From the NCBI RefSeq assembly GCF_029023785.1, contig NZ_CP118955.1, positions 2,407,001 through 2,471,000 of the forward strand: DNA of 64,000 nucleotides. Direction: 5' to 3'. Below the pieces are notes generated by a model. That model was not told the DNA's origin, searched no databases, and saw only the letters and a program-made list of their open reading frames with translations. Made by a program: the position numbers and the translations under genes. This DNA is from Enterococcus faecium (GTDB lineage: Bacteria; Bacillota; Bacilli; Lactobacillales; Enterococcaceae). Of the stretch, positions 8,761 to 18,497 are shown piece by piece; position 1 is the first letter of the stretch, and each line of letters begins with the position of its first letter.

Positions 8761-10221
8761 TTAGTTCAGTACTTGATTTAAATGTGCTAATGATTTTTCA
8801 CGACCAAGCAATTCGATCGTTTCAGGCAATTCTGGACCATGCATTTGTCCTGATACAGCTACACGGATTGGCATGAAAAGATTTTTTCCTTTTACGCCAG
8901 TTTCTTTTTGAACAGCTTTGATGGCAGCTTTGACAGTTGGAGCATCTACTACTTCCATTTGTTCTAGCTGTGCTTTGAATGCGTGGAGAACAGTAGGAAC
9001 TGTTTCACCAGCAAGTACTTCTTTTGCTGCTTCATTCAATACAGGATGTTCATTGAAAAATAGCGTAGACAGATCAACGATTTCTGCAGCATAGCTCATT
9101 TGAGGTTGATACAGGCTAACGATCTTCTTCACCCATTCGATTGTCTTTTCATCTGGGTTTTCTGCTACACGTCCATCAGCGATTAGATAAGGCAGACACA
9201 TGTCAGTAAATGCATCTAGATCCATTGCTTTGATGTAATGGTTGTTTACCCATTGCAGTTTTTTCGCATCGAAAGCTGCGGGTGATTTACTTAGGCGTTT
9301 TGGATCGAACATTTTGATCAATTCTTGGTGTTCGAAGATTTCGTCTTCGCCCACAGGTGACCAGCCCAATAATGCAATAAAGTTGAACATTGCATCTGGT
9401 AGATAGCCTAATTCGCGATATTGTTCGATAAATTGCAAGATTGATTCGTCACGTTTGCTTAGTTTTTTACCTGTTTCACTGTTGATGATCAATGTCATAT
9501 GTCCGAAGGTTGGTGGTGTCCAGCCAAATGCTTCATAGATCATCAGTTGTTTTGGTGTATTGGCAATATGGTCATCTCCACGTAAAACGTGAGTGATTTT
9601 CATCAAATGATCATCGACCGCAACAGCAAAATTATAAGTTGGCATACCATCGCGTTTTTGTATGACAAAGTCGCCACCGATATTATCGGATTCGAACGAA
9701 ATAGCGCCTTTCACCATATCTGTAAATGCGTATTCTGTATTGCGAGGCACACGGAAACGTACAACAGATTCTAGACCTTGTGCTTCTTTTTCTGCTTGTT
9801 CTTCAGGTGTCAAGTTCGCACATGTTCCTGCGTAATGAGGCATTTCTCCTCTTGCGCGTTGTGCTTCCCGTTCTGCTTCTAATTCTTCTTCTGTGCAATA
9901 GCATTTGTATGCTCGATTGCTAGCAAGCAGCTGATCAATCAGCGGTTGATAGATTTCTTTACGTTCAGATTGACGGTAAGGGCCGTATTCTCCAGGATTT
10001 TCAGGAGATTCATCCCAATTCATTCCCAACCAAGCAAGGTTTTCCAACTGGCTTTTTTCGCCATCTTCGATATTACGTTTTTGGTCAGTATCCTCAATAC
10101 GAATAATAAAGTCTCCATCATTGTGGCGGGCAAACAAATAATTGAATAATGCAGTTCTTGCATTTCCAATATGCAGGTGCCCAGTTGGACTTGGTGCATA
10201 GCGTACGCGTACTTTCGTCAT
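8761..10221 (-). CDS. gltX: Glutamate--tRNA ligase
   Basis: The 486-residue class Ib synthetase begins [20 protein letters not shown] (HIGH motif) and carries the KMSKS equivalent [12 protein letters not shown] near residue 255. The zinc-type region [13 protein letters not shown] and the all-helical anticodon-binding domain are present. In bacteria lacking GlnRS it also charges tRNA-Gln for GatCAB; I cannot tell from this window whether that applies. A 169-bp gap separates it from yacL, so it may have its own promoter. The cysteine T-box begins immediately after its stop. Confidence 0.98.
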   Translation of the reverse strand: MTKVRVRYAPSPTGHLHIGNARTALFNYLFARHNDGDFIIRIEDTDQKRNIEDGEKSQLENLAWLGMNWDESPENPGEYGPYRQSERKEIYQPLIDQLLASNRAYKCYCTEEELEAEREAQRARGEMPHYAGTCANLTPEEQAEKEAQGLESVVRFRVPRNTEYAFTDMVKGAISFESDNIGGDFVIQKRDGMPTYNFAVAVDDHLMKITHVLRGDDHIANTPKQLMIYEAFGWTPPTFGHMTLIINSETGKKLSKRDESILQFIEQYRELGYLPDAMFNFIALLGWSPVGEDEIFEHQELIKMFDPKRLSKSPAAFDAKKLQWVNNHYIKAMDLDAFTDMCLPYLIADGRVAENPDEKTIEWVKKIVSLYQPQMSYAAEIVDLSTLFFNEHPVLNEAAKEVLAGETVPTVLHAFKAQLEQMEVVDAPTVKAAIKAVQKETGVKGKNLFMPIRVAVSGQMHGPELPETIELLGREKSLAHLNQVLN

Positions 10222-10390
10222 TTTCTTCCTCTTCTTTCAAACTAGACTTTGACTAACAGCAAAAATTCCGTCAGTTACGGCTTCTCAAATATCATTTATT
10301 TAAAGCCACTCAGCACAAATTTTACCTTTTCTAAGGTAAATAGTAAAGCCAACTGGTTGAATTTCCTTACCAGTTGGCTGAATTTCTTTT

Positions 10391-11548
10391 TTATTTTGAT
10401 TGTTTAGTCTTTTTCTCTGTCTCTTTTTTATTGTCGATTCCTCGTCCTGCATGTGCAGGTTTAGCAAAGATCATGCGTCCAGCAGCTGTTTGAAGGGCAC
10501 TTGTTACAACGACTTCGATACGTTCATTCATGTAATGCTGTCCATCTTCTACGACAACCATCGTGCCGTCATCAAGGTAGGCTACTCCTTGTTGGCGTTC
10601 TGTCCCGGCTTTTACTACTAGAACATTCATCGTTTCACCAGGGATGACGACTGGTTTTACGGCATTTGCCAACGCATTGATATTAAGAACAGGTACATTT
10701 TGGAATTCAGAGACTTTATTCAAGTTATAGTCATTGGTTACAATGACACCATCTAAAAGCTTAGCCAATTTGATCAATTTGCTGTCTACTTCACTGATAT
10801 CTTCAAAGTCTCCATCGTACATTTCGACAGATATACCCTCTTCTTTTTGCAAGGCATTTAGGATATCTAATCCGCGACGACCACGCACACGTTTCAAACT
10901 ATCCCCTGAGTCCGCGATGTATTGTAGTTCGTAAAGAACAAAATTAGGGATCATCAAGGTTCCTTCTAAGAATCCAGTCTTTGTAATATCATAAATCCGA
11001 CCGTCAATGATCACGCTTGTATCCAAGATTTTATATTTATGGAAATTTTCTCCTGATTTTCGTTCTAACAGTTGACTCTCAACTTGACTAGCTGTTTCTT
11101 GCTCGATTTTTTTGCTTCGTGAACCAAAAACTTTCTTCCATTCTTCGATTCGTGTCGTTCCCATTCTCAATCCCAGATAGCCTAAGATGATCATCAGTAA
11201 AATCGGCAATACACTATTGACGAATGGAATTTCCATATTGTAAAGAGGGGTCGAGATCACAACACCTAAAGTCAATCCGATGATCGCACCGATCGCACCG
11301 AAGAGAAGATAAGTCAAGCTGACCTCACTTAGTTTTTGTTCTACTTGTTTGATAATAGCTGAGATATGTTTGGCCAACAGCAAAGATAATAAAAAGAAAA
11401 TAAGTGCGCCTAACAGGCTGTTGGTAAATGTATTATTCAGCCATCCGTTTGACTGTTGACCGATTGCCTGCCAAGCTGAGGGTAAAAATGAAATACCCAA
11501 GCTTGCGCCGACAATGATCATCAGCAAAGTAATGACACGTTTTTGCAT
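10391..11548 (-). CDS. yacL: PIN/TRAM domain membrane protein YacL
   Basis: The 385-residue protein has four predicted transmembrane helices in the first 130 residues (about 4-24, 35-63, 80-103 and 108-128), followed by a PIN nuclease-like domain starting YKILDTSVIIDGRIYDI with acidic residues D176-type, D in VIVTNDYNL, and a C-terminal TRAM domain (PGETMNVLVVKAG...GVAYLDDGTMVVVEDG). This matches the conserved Firmicutes YacL family of unknown exact function; a membrane-bound RNA-acting role is inferred from the PIN and TRAM domains. It lies 33 bases after radA and is followed by a hairpin at about 10346-10380. Confidence 0.92.
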   Translation of the reverse strand: MQKRVITLLMIIVGASLGISFLPSAWQAIGQQSNGWLNNTFTNSLLGALIFFLLSLLLAKHISAIIKQVEQKLSEVSLTYLLFGAIGAIIGLTLGVVISTPLYNMEIPFVNSVLPILLMIILGYLGLRMGTTRIEEWKKVFGSRSKKIEQETASQVESQLLERKSGENFHKYKILDTSVIIDGRIYDITKTGFLEGTLMIPNFVLYELQYIADSGDSLKRVRGRRGLDILNALQKEEGISVEMYDGDFEDISEVDSKLIKLAKLLDGVIVTNDYNLNKVSEFQNVPVLNINALANAVKPVVIPGETMNVLVVKAGTERQQGVAYLDDGTMVVVEDGQHYMNERIEVVVTSALQTAAGRMIFAKPAHAGRGIDNKKETEKKTKQSK

Positions 11549-11581
11549 CGTTTTTCCTCCGTTTCGACAATCATTTATTAG

Positions 11582-12952
11582 TTAGCGGAACACACGCTTC
11601 AACGTTTCAGCCAAAGTTGCTACTCCAACTATCTCGATTCCTTTTGGCGCTTCCCAGTTACCTAAGTTGTTTTTAGGTAGGTATACTTTTGTGAAGCCGA
11701 GTTTTTGGACTTCTTTGACTCGTTGTTCAATATGACTGACACGTCTGATTTCTCCAGTCAGTCCAATTTCACCGATGAAACATTCCGTTGGCTGTGTTCC
11801 TTTTTCTTTATAGCTTGAAGCAATACTGACAGCGATAGCTAAATCAATCGCTGGTTCATTTAATTTTACCCCACCTGCAGCTTTTAAGTAAGCATCTTGA
11901 TTCTGAAGAAGCAACCCAGCTCTTTTTTCCAGCACTGCCATGATCAGAGATACCCGATTGAAATCAAGACCTGTTGTTGTTCGTTTGGCATTTCCGAACA
12001 TAGTAGGTGTGACTAATGCTTGGATCTCTACCAAAATTGGACGTGTCCCTTCCATTGCCACAACGATAGCAGAGCCAGTTGCACCGTCTAGGCGTTCTTC
12101 TAAGAAAATCTGTGAAGGATTAGCGACTTCTTCCAATCCATGCTCATGCATTTCAAAAATCCCAATCTCATTCGTTGAGCCAAATCGGTTTTTTACTGCT
12201 CGCAAAATCCGAAAACTATGATGTTGTTCACCTTCAAAATATAACACCGTATCCACCATATGTTCTAACATTCTTGGGCCGGCGATCGAGCCTTCTTTGG
12301 TAACATGACCGACGATAAAAATGGCTATCCCATTTGTTTTAGCGATTTTGAGTAGTTCTGCAGTGGTTTCTCTTACTTGGCTGACACTTCCTGCCACACT
12401 TGTGATGTCTGGCTGCGTCATCGTTTGGATGGAATCAATGATAACATAATCAGGGGAGATATGTTCGATGGCACGACTGATTTCGTTCATATCTGTTTCA
12501 GCGTATAGATAAAATTCTGTGTTGATACTTCCGAGGCGTTCCGCGCGTAATTTTATCTGCTCTGCGCTTTCTTCGCCGGATACATATAAGACTTTTCCGC
12601 CTATGGCTGCTAATTGCTGAGAAACTTGTAACAGCAAAGTGGATTTCCCGATACCTGGATCGCCACCAATCAAGACCATAGACCCTGGCACCACACCTCC
12701 GCCTAACACACGGTTCAGTTCTTCTAATTTTGTTTTGATCCGAGGTTCTTTTTTAGGGACGACGTCTGCGATTTTTGTTGGTTTTGCTTTTTCTCCTGTC
12801 AAACTTGTCCGAGTTCTGCGGTCCGTTGTATCTTGTTCGATTTCTTCGACCATCGTATTCCATTTTCCGCAATTTGGGCAGCGTCCCAAGAACTTAGGCG
12901 ACACATACCCGCAATTTTGGCAAACAAATTGTACTTTTGATTTTTTTGCCAT
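11582..12952 (-). CDS. radA: DNA repair protein RadA
   Basis: The 456-residue protein has an N-terminal C4 zinc finger ([18 protein letters not shown]), a RecA-like ATPase with Walker [11 protein letters not shown] near residue 95, the RadA-specific KNRFGSTNE motif, and a C-terminal Lon-protease-like domain ([20 protein letters not shown]). It promotes branch migration in recombination. A longer frame starts at 12979, but the ATG at 12952 is preceded by AGGAGG with good spacing and matches the family N-terminus [12 protein letters not shown]. It precedes yacL directly; the disA gene that separates these two in Bacillus is not here. Confidence 0.96.
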   Translation of the reverse strand: MAKKSKVQFVCQNCGYVSPKFLGRCPNCGKWNTMVEEIEQDTTDRRTRTSLTGEKAKPTKIADVVPKKEPRIKTKLEELNRVLGGGVVPGSMVLIGGDPGIGKSTLLLQVSQQLAAIGGKVLYVSGEESAEQIKLRAERLGSINTEFYLYAETDMNEISRAIEHISPDYVIIDSIQTMTQPDITSVAGSVSQVRETTAELLKIAKTNGIAIFIVGHVTKEGSIAGPRMLEHMVDTVLYFEGEQHHSFRILRAVKNRFGSTNEIGIFEMHEHGLEEVANPSQIFLEERLDGATGSAIVVAMEGTRPILVEIQALVTPTMFGNAKRTTTGLDFNRVSLIMAVLEKRAGLLLQNQDAYLKAAGGVKLNEPAIDLAIAVSIASSYKEKGTQPTECFIGEIGLTGEIRRVSHIEQRVKEVQKLGFTKVYLPKNNLGNWEAPKGIEIVGVATLAETLKRVFR

Positions 12953-13014
12953 TGTACCGCCTCCTTTTATCCTAATCATGAGACATTAAATCAAGCTTAA
13001 GTATCTTTAACGTT

Positions 13015-13542
13015 TTATTTACTGGAAGAACCAAATCCGCCTTGACGTTGAGCAGTCGTTTGATCTTGATCTGCTTTTAAAAACGGCAAAAAGATCCCTT
13101 GGCCGATACGCTCGCCTTTTTTGATCACTACATCCTTGAAACCAAAGTTGGTGAATTGGAACATGATATGGCCTTCATTTGCCTCATTATTGTAATAATC
13201 ACTGTCAATCACACCTACTCCGTTTGTCAACACTAAAAACCGCTTCAACGGATTGCTTGAACGGTTAGCAAGCTGCAAAAATTCATCTTCTCCCATGTAA
13301 GCTTTGATTCCAGTAGGCACGAGGGTTGGTTTCAATTGTTTTTCATTTTCTGATACATCTTTTTTCAATCCATCTGCGACTGTTTCCAACCCCTTTTTCC
13401 AGCCTGCTTTCCAGATACTTGGAATCACGACCTCTTCTGCTGCTTCAAAATCATAGCCAGCAGCATGATGTGTAGCGCGCTGCGGTAGATTGATATTTTG
13501 ATCTTTATATTTAGAAATAACTTCAAATCCTCTTTTTCTCAC
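13015..13542 (-). CDS. dut: dUTP diphosphatase (trimeric dUTPase family)
   Basis: The 175-residue protein has the dUTPase motifs in order: AGYDFEA (motif I), ANRSSNPLKR (II), VGVIDSDYYNNE (III), RIGQGIF (IV) and RQGGFGSSSK (V, the C-terminal arm). It hydrolyses dUTP to dUMP and pyrophosphate. Compared with the common 145-150-residue form there is an insertion of about 30 residues (about 44-75, KAGWKKGLETVADGLKKD and following) between motifs I and II, seen in some lactobacillales enzymes. It is first in the minus-strand radA cluster. Confidence 0.94.
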   Translation of the reverse strand: MRKRGFEVISKYKDQNINLPQRATHHAAGYDFEAAEEVVIPSIWKAGWKKGLETVADGLKKDVSENEKQLKPTLVPTGIKAYMGEDEFLQLANRSSNPLKRFLVLTNGVGVIDSDYYNNEANEGHIMFQFTNFGFKDVVIKKGERIGQGIFLPFLKADQDQTTAQRQGGFGSSSK

Positions 13543-13771
13543 CGGTTTTCCTCCCTAAATAAACTACTCCTATTCTAACATATCCGAGGCTGTAAAAGAC
13601 TTTCTTTACAAATTCTTCAAGAAATTCTGCTATCTTAAAGTAAACCATTAATTCGTTCTTTTTCCAAACGACTGCAAGTTGTACAAAAAAACTATTTTTT
13701 ACATGACTTTACTCGTCAAAACAAGTAGAATAGAACGAAATTAATGAGTGGATATTTGATTGAGGTGTCAC

Positions 13772-14578
13772 ATGCGTAAAGAAATTAAAAATGCAAAACG
13801 AATTATTGTCAAAGTAGGAACAAGTACATTGATTTATCCCAATGGAAATATCAATCTTGCGGCAATCGATCAGTTAGCTTTTGTCCTTTCTGATCTTAGA
13901 AATCGGGGAAAGGAAGTGATCTTAGTCTCATCAGGAGCTGTAGGCGTTGGTATGCATAAATTACATTTGTCAGAACGTCCGACTTTGATTCCTGAACAGC
14001 AAGCTGCGGCGGCTGTTGGTCAAGCCGAACTGATGAATATCTATAATCAAAGATTCAGTGTATATAATCAACAGACGGCACAGATCCTCGTGACAAGAGA
14101 CGTGGTAGATTATCCTGAAAGTCGTAAAAATGTGAGGAATACATTGGAACAGCTTTTGATTATGGACACGATCCCTATCGTGAACGAAAACGATACTGTA
14201 GCAGTGGATGAATTAGATCATCTGACAAAATTTGGCGATAATGATCAGCTGTCAGCCATCATGGCAAAACTTGTCGCGGCAGACCTTTTGATCGTCCTTT
14301 CTGATATCGACGGGTTTTATTCAGATAATCCGACTACAAATCCCGAGGCTCAGATGTATCGCTATATCGATAAAATCGATGAAAAGATTCTGGCACAAGC
14401 AGGTGGTGCTGGTAGCACATTTGGAACAGGCGGTATGCAGAGTAAATTAAAAGCCGCTTCTAGGATATTTGAAGCAAACAGCGCAATGATTTTAGCAAAT
14501 GGAAAAAATCCGGCAATTATTTTTGATATTCTTGCAGGAAAAGAAGTAGGTACTTTATTTAAGGAGGACTTGAAATGA
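13772..14578 (+). CDS. proB: Glutamate 5-kinase
   Basis: The 268-residue amino-acid kinase fold begins RIIVKVGTSTLIYPNG and continues with EVILVSSGAVGVGMHKL, IPIVNENDTVAVDEL and FGDNDQLSAIMAKL, all typical of glutamate kinase. It phosphorylates glutamate in the first step of proline synthesis. The C-terminal PUA domain of the E. coli enzyme (367 residues) is absent, as in many Gram-positive short forms. A TTG four codons upstream opens the frame at 13760, but GAGGTG precedes the ATG at 13772 correctly. Its end overlaps proA by 4 bases. Confidence 0.95.
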   Translation: MRKEIKNAKRIIVKVGTSTLIYPNGNINLAAIDQLAFVLSDLRNRGKEVILVSSGAVGVGMHKLHLSERPTLIPEQQAAAAVGQAELMNIYNQRFSVYNQQTAQILVTRDVVDYPESRKNVRNTLEQLLIMDTIPIVNENDTVAVDELDHLTKFGDNDQLSAIMAKLVAADLLIVLSDIDGFYSDNPTTNPEAQMYRYIDKIDEKILAQAGGAGSTFGTGGMQSKLKAASRIFEANSAMILANGKNPAIIFDILAGKEVGTLFKEDLK

Positions 14579-15822
14579 CTGACTTGATGCAATTAGGACA
14601 ACAGGCAAAAGATAGCGCGCAACAACTAGCACTTATGCCTACAAACCGCAAAAATGAGCTACTTGTTCAAATGGCACAAACCATCAAAAAGAATCAACAA
14701 GCGATCATTGAAGCAAATCATAAAGACTTAGAAAAAGCAGTCGAAAACAATATCAGTGAAACGATGCAAGACCGCTTGCAGCTGACACCTGAGCGAATCA
14801 ATGCCATGGCTACAGAGATCGAAAAAATTGCTTCGTTAGACGATCCTATTGGAAAAGTAGATGAGATGTGGACGAACACCGACGGATTGAGAATCGGCAA
14901 AAAGCGCGTGCCACTAGGCGTGACCGGCATCATTTACGAATCTCGTCCAAATGTCACGACAGATGCAGCTAGTCTAGCATTCAAATCAGGGAATGCCGTT
15001 ATCCTTCGCGGTGGCAAAGAAGCATTCTTCTCGAATCAATTATTAGTCCAATTATTGCAGCAAGTACTGGTCAGTGCTGGCGAATCTCCTTATGCCATCC
15101 AGTTTGTCGATGATACTTCTCATGAAACTGCAGGACAGTTGATGCGATTGACAGAATACTTAGATGTGCTGATTCCTCGAGGCGGAGCAAAATTAATCCA
15201 ACGAGTCAAAGAACAGGCAACGGTACCTATCATTGAAACAGGTACAGGAAATAATCACGTATATATCGATAAAGAAGCACAGTTATCTATGGCAGTGAAC
15301 ATCATCGTCAATGCAAAAGCTTCCCGTCCATCTGTCTGTAACGCGGCAGAAACATTGCTGATCCATTCTGAGATCGCACCTTTTTTCTTGCCAGCTATTG
15401 AAAAAGAACTGGTAGAACACGGGGTCTCTTTACGTGCGGATGCTCGTGCGTTAGAATATCTAGAGACGGCTGCTTTAGCAGAAGACACAGATTGGGATAC
15501 TGAATATCTAGATTATATCCTTGCTGTCAAAGTGGTCGATTCTTTGGATGAAGCAATTGCACATATCAATCGGCATAATACTAAACATTCAGAAACGATC
15601 GTGACAGATAGTTATGCGGCTAGTCAACGTTTCTTAAATGAAGTGGACGCGGCGGCTGTCTATGTCAATGCCTCCACTCGTTTTACAGACGGATCGGTAT
15701 TTGGTTTTGGTGCAGAGATTGGTATCTCTACTCAAAAGTTGCATGCCCGTGGTCCAATGGGGTTAAATGAATTAACTTCCACAAAATATATCATTTATGG
15801 CGATGGACAAATCCGCGAATAA
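14575..15822 (+). CDS. proA: Glutamate-5-semialdehyde dehydrogenase (gamma-glutamyl phosphate reductase)
   Basis: The 415-residue ALDH-fold enzyme has VTGIIYESRPNVTTDAASL, the cofactor region FKSGNAVILRGGKEAF, and the catalytic cysteine in ASRPSVCNAAETLL. It reduces glutamyl 5-phosphate to the semialdehyde with NADPH. AAGGAGGACTTGAA precedes the ATG and lies inside the end of proB, so the two genes are translationally coupled. proC is not in the window. The stop codon lies inside a 12-bp perfect hairpin. Confidence 0.97.
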   Translation: MTDLMQLGQQAKDSAQQLALMPTNRKNELLVQMAQTIKKNQQAIIEANHKDLEKAVENNISETMQDRLQLTPERINAMATEIEKIASLDDPIGKVDEMWTNTDGLRIGKKRVPLGVTGIIYESRPNVTTDAASLAFKSGNAVILRGGKEAFFSNQLLVQLLQQVLVSAGESPYAIQFVDDTSHETAGQLMRLTEYLDVLIPRGGAKLIQRVKEQATVPIIETGTGNNHVYIDKEAQLSMAVNIIVNAKASRPSVCNAAETLLIHSEIAPFFLPAIEKELVEHGVSLRADARALEYLETAALAEDTDWDTEYLDYILAVKVVDSLDEAIAHINRHNTKHSETIVTDSYAASQRFLNEVDAAAVYVNASTRFTDGSVFGFGAEIGISTQKLHARGPMGLNELTSTKYIIYGDGQIRE

Positions 15823-15844
15823 TGTTTCGTGTGAAACATTATTC
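15817..15844 (+). terminator. Hairpin over the proA stop codon
   Basis: GAATAATGTTTC and GAAACATTATTC form a perfect 12-bp stem with a GTGT loop. The TAA stop (15820-15822) is within the 5' arm. It is followed by CCCGCCTTTTGCCTTTTTT, a broken T-rich tract. It probably acts as a weak terminator or 3'-end stabiliser for proBA. Confidence 0.55.
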
Positions 15845-15897
15845 CCGCCTTTTGCCTTTTTTCTGTAAAGGTTCTATCCAACTAGAAAGGTGTCAAT

Positions 15898-16242
15898 ATG
15901 TTTGAAATTTTAATGATTTTTTTTATTTACCTTATTTCTCTGAATATCGCTGCTTTTCTGGGAGTCGGTATTTTATCCCTTTTCTTTCAATTCAAAAAAC
16001 GAAGCATAGGGAGTCAACGGGAAAAATGGTCGCAGTATTTTGACAAAATCGGGCAAAAAGGGCTGGTTACACGCTTGCACATTAGTTACATGGTTGCATT
16101 ATGCTTATTAGCGACAATCAATTACTATTCTTTTTTCGATCATTCAATCGCTTATACGATTACGCTACTGATTGCTGGGATTTTTCACTTATCTTATAAA
16201 TATCAGCTGAATAAAAACCACTTGAATCGGACTTTCCGCTAA
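15898..16242 (+). CDS. Small predicted membrane protein, function unknown
   Basis: I do not recognise a named family. The 114-residue product has three hydrophobic segments at about residues 3-29, 62-79 and 84-101. A basic cytoplasmic-looking stretch (FKKRSIGSQREKWSQYFDKI) lies between the first two, and the tail is basic (KYQLNKNHLNRTFR). AGAAAGGTGTCAAT precedes the ATG. It lies 75 bases after proA on the same strand, possibly reading through the proA hairpin, and ends just before a convergent terminator. It is probably a real gene given the clear ribosome-binding site and composition. Confidence 0.7.
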   Translation: MFEILMIFFIYLISLNIAAFLGVGILSLFFQFKKRSIGSQREKWSQYFDKIGQKGLVTRLHISYMVALCLLATINYYSFFDHSIAYTITLLIAGIFHLSYKYQLNKNHLNRTFR

Positions 16243-16302
16243 AAAATATCCGTACGATAAGTAGAGTGCCTTGAAGATCGGCAAAAAACTGCCGGACTTT
16301 TT

Positions 16303-16339
16303 AGAGGCTGTGACAAAGATTTTGTCACAGCCTCTTTTT
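16303..16339. terminator. Convergent terminator with repeat-family head sequence
   Basis: AGAGGCTGTGACAAAGAT and its complement ending GTCACAGCCTCTTTTT form a strong bidirectional hairpin between convergent genes. The same GAGGYTGTGACA hairpin heads the long modular repeats elsewhere in the window. Here it is followed only by the linker ATAAACGGCGTTC and no hairpin module, so it looks like a module-less copy. Confidence 0.75.
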
Positions 16340-16358
16340 CCATATAAACGGCGTTCGC

Positions 16359-16685
16359 CTACCAGCTGCCTGGTAAATCTGTTTCCTCTTCGTTAAGAAG
16401 CGAAAATCCGTCAAATGTTTCGCCATCATAATAACGAAGCAGCTCATCCATGGACAAGTTCATCGTTTTTTCTTTTTCTTCTTCCGCTGATTCAGCCAGT
16501 AGCTGTTCCCGATACACCTGATACATACCAGCTATTTTTTGCTGCATCGCTTTTCTAGTTTCACCTTCCGCATTGATTATTGGCAATTCTTTGATATAGC
16601 CACGATAAATCAACCGATCATCTGAAAATTCAATGGGTAATTCAACGAGTGTCAACCCGACTTCCTGAAAATATTCTTCCAGCAT
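16359..16685 (-). CDS. Conserved-looking hypothetical acidic protein
   Basis: The 108-residue soluble protein is strongly acidic toward its C-terminus. The N-terminal part (MLEEYFQEVGLTLVELPIEF, then DRLIYRGYIKELPIIN) looks like mixed alpha/beta; the middle is a helical, charged stretch (TRKAMQQKIAGMYQVYREQL) and the tail reads LRYYDGETFDGFSLLNEEE. I see no motif that fixes a function. The ATG at 16685 is preceded by a GGGGGATAA-type site. Its stop codon abuts the linker of the repeat-type terminator at 16303-16358. Confidence 0.65.
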   Translation of the reverse strand: MLEEYFQEVGLTLVELPIEFSDDRLIYRGYIKELPIINAEGETRKAMQQKIAGMYQVYREQLLAESAEEEKEKTMNLSMDELLRYYDGETFDGFSLLNEEETDLPGSW

Positions 16686-16767
16686 CTATTATCCCCCCAT
16701 TCTTTTTCTTAAATGAATTTTAGCTTACCTACTGAAAATTTTCCAGTTTCATTATTTTGAGAAAAAA

Positions 16768-17172
16768 AGGGAATGTGACAAAAATCGTGTCACATCCCCT
16801 TTTTCCGAATAAATGGTGTTCTTCTGCCAACTCCTCAATCATAAGTCACAATATTCAACAAACATGAGAAACTGTTTTTTGAAATTGTTCCTTGTGATTC
16901 AGAGTTAAACGACAGTCTCACAACCTCTTGGTAAACGGCGTTCAATCAGCTGACCCTCGGTATTAGCTCAAAAAACGGTAAAATATGAGAAGCTATTTTT
17001 CCGTTTGTTTCTCTAATACTCAGGACAAAACGCTGATTTTACAACCCCCTGATAAACGGTGTTCAAAAGCTTGCATCTGCGGTAATAAGCCCAACCAAAC
17101 GAAAAATATGAGAAGCTATTTTTGTTTGGCTGTTCTTATGACTTGATGCAGGACAGCTTTTTCACAACCTCT
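16768..17172. repeat. Modular palindromic repeat, modules A+B+C
   Basis: The fullest copy in the window. A terminator-like head (GGGAATGTGACA...TGTCACATCCC, 16768-16800) is followed by three units, each a linker (AAAYGGYGTTC), a hairpin of about 95 bases, and the closing CACAACCTC-like sequence. Module A spans about 16823-16919, B 16944-17039 and C 17065-17162. All three share an apical ATGAGAARCTRTTTT but have unrelated arms. It lies directly 3' of the MFS gene (stop at 17179). It resembles in plan the EFAR miniature repeats described in E. faecalis. Confidence 0.85.
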
Positions 17173-17178
17173 GATTTC

Positions 17179-18381
17179 TTATTCTTCTTCATTTGTAGCA
17201 AAATAATTACGGTGATAAATGATACAACATACACTGATAAGAACAATGGCACCTGCAAAATAAAACGCATAGCTTTCACCAATATGTTCACCAATCACAC
17301 CTGCAATAAATGGTGCTAAAGCTCCACCGAAAAAGCGGACAAAACTATAGCTGGACGAAGCAACGTTTCGTTGCAGACCTGGTATTTCCATAGCAATCGT
17401 CGTCAACAGTGTATTGATAATTCCTTGGAAAAATCCTGCTAACACAATGCTGATCGGTACAAGGACTGGCATAGAAGTTCCAGCTCCTAATAACAGCAAA
17501 CAAATAATGAATAAGACAAATGCTGCTAAAATTGTCCGATAAGTCGTAAACTTCCGCTCAAGAGCCGGTGCAACGAAAATCGAAGCAATAGCCAGAAGCA
17601 CACCCCAGCCAAAAAATACAAAACCGACTTCTAATTCAGAATAGCCAATCAATAAAAATGGCGCATACGCAAGTAAAGTAAAGAATCCGAAATTATATAA
17701 CAATGCGATTAGTCCAACTGAACGAAGTTTATGATTGCTTAACGCTTTGACACCTTCCCAAAGGCCTACTTTTCTCTTTGGTTTCTCAGTTTCAGGTAAA
17801 AGTACCGCTAGGGCTATAAAACCGCAAAACATCAAAAATGCTACCCCAAAAAATGGATAACGCCATGAACCACTGCCCAAGACCCCACCGACTAGAGGGC
17901 CAACAGCCATTCCGCAGCCAAGTGCTGCTTCATACATCATGATTGCTTTTTCTGTGTTACCAACTAAAATACTGACGATCGTTGCTAAAGCAGTAGAGAC
18001 AAATAAAGCATTCCCGACACCCCAGCCGGCACGTAACCCAATCAGCATTCCGATATTCCCAGATAATCCGCCAAGACCAGCGAATACAACGATGATAAAC
18101 AATCCTGTCATCAATGTTTTTTTCAAACCGATCCGACTAGATAAGAAACCTGTAAATAGCATCACCACACCAGTGACTAACATGTAACTAGTAAATAACA
18201 GGGTCGTTTCAGCTGGCGTAGCGTTTAACTGTGCAGCAATCGTTTTTAAGATTGGGTCTACTAGACCCACTCCCATAAAAGCGATCATACAGGTAGCTGC
18301 TACAACTAGCGCTGAACTTTTCCCCTTTGTTTCTTCATTTGTTTGTTCTTGTATATCTATTTGATTCTCCAATATTTCCAT
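17179..18381 (-). CDS. MFS transporter (DHA1-type drug/metabolite exporter)
   Basis: About 400 residues with twelve predicted transmembrane helices. The first loop carries the MFS motif-A-like GFLSSRIGLKKTLMTG, and motif C-like glycine/proline content (GLGCGMAVGPLVGGVLGSG) in TM5 suggests an antiporter of the drug:H+ group. The substrate cannot be told. The frame opens at an ATG at 18408, but a predicted promoter (TTTACA, 16 bases, TAAAAT) would start transcription about there, so I prefer the ATG at 18381. The divergent PadR gene and the palindrome between them imply PadR control. Confidence 0.85.
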   Translation of the reverse strand: MEILENQIDIQEQTNEETKGKSSALVVAATCMIAFMGVGLVDPILKTIAAQLNATPAETTLLFTSYMLVTGVVMLFTGFLSSRIGLKKTLMTGLFIIVVFAGLGGLSGNIGMLIGLRAGWGVGNALFVSTALATIVSILVGNTEKAIMMYEAALGCGMAVGPLVGGVLGSGSWRYPFFGVAFLMFCGFIALAVLLPETEKPKRKVGLWEGVKALSNHKLRSVGLIALLYNFGFFTLLAYAPFLLIGYSELEVGFVFFGWGVLLAIASIFVAPALERKFTTYRTILAAFVLFIICLLLLGAGTSMPVLVPISIVLAGFFQGIINTLLTTIAMEIPGLQRNVASSSYSFVRFFGGALAPFIAGVIGEHIGESYAFYFAGAIVLISVCCIIYHRNYFATNEEE

Positions 18382-18413
18382 CCCTTTCTCTCTATTAGCA
18401 TCATACATGATTT

Positions 18414-18467
18414 ATTTTACATGTAAATATGCACATGTAAAACGTGGAAACTTTACTGTGATATAAT
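18414..18467. promoter_or_regulatory. Divergent promoters and PadR operator
   Basis: A perfect palindrome TTTTACATGT-N8-ACATGTAAAA lies at 18415-18442, matching the ATGT-N8-ACAT form bound by many PadR repressors. The same bases form the minus-strand promoter of the MFS gene (TTTACA, 16 bases, TAAAAT). The plus-strand padR promoter has an extended -10, TGATATAAT (18459-18467), just to the right. Bound repressor would therefore block the pump promoter and probably padR itself. Confidence 0.75.
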
Positions 18468-18497
18468 AAAGAAAATAAGACGAGAGGTAGGATTTTT

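Noticed and set aside
10346..10380. Hairpin AGCCAACTGGT/ACCAGTTGGCT as a clear terminator of yacL
   Set aside because: The stem is good but on the minus strand it is followed by TTTACTATTTACC and not a proper T-run, so I did not list it separately.
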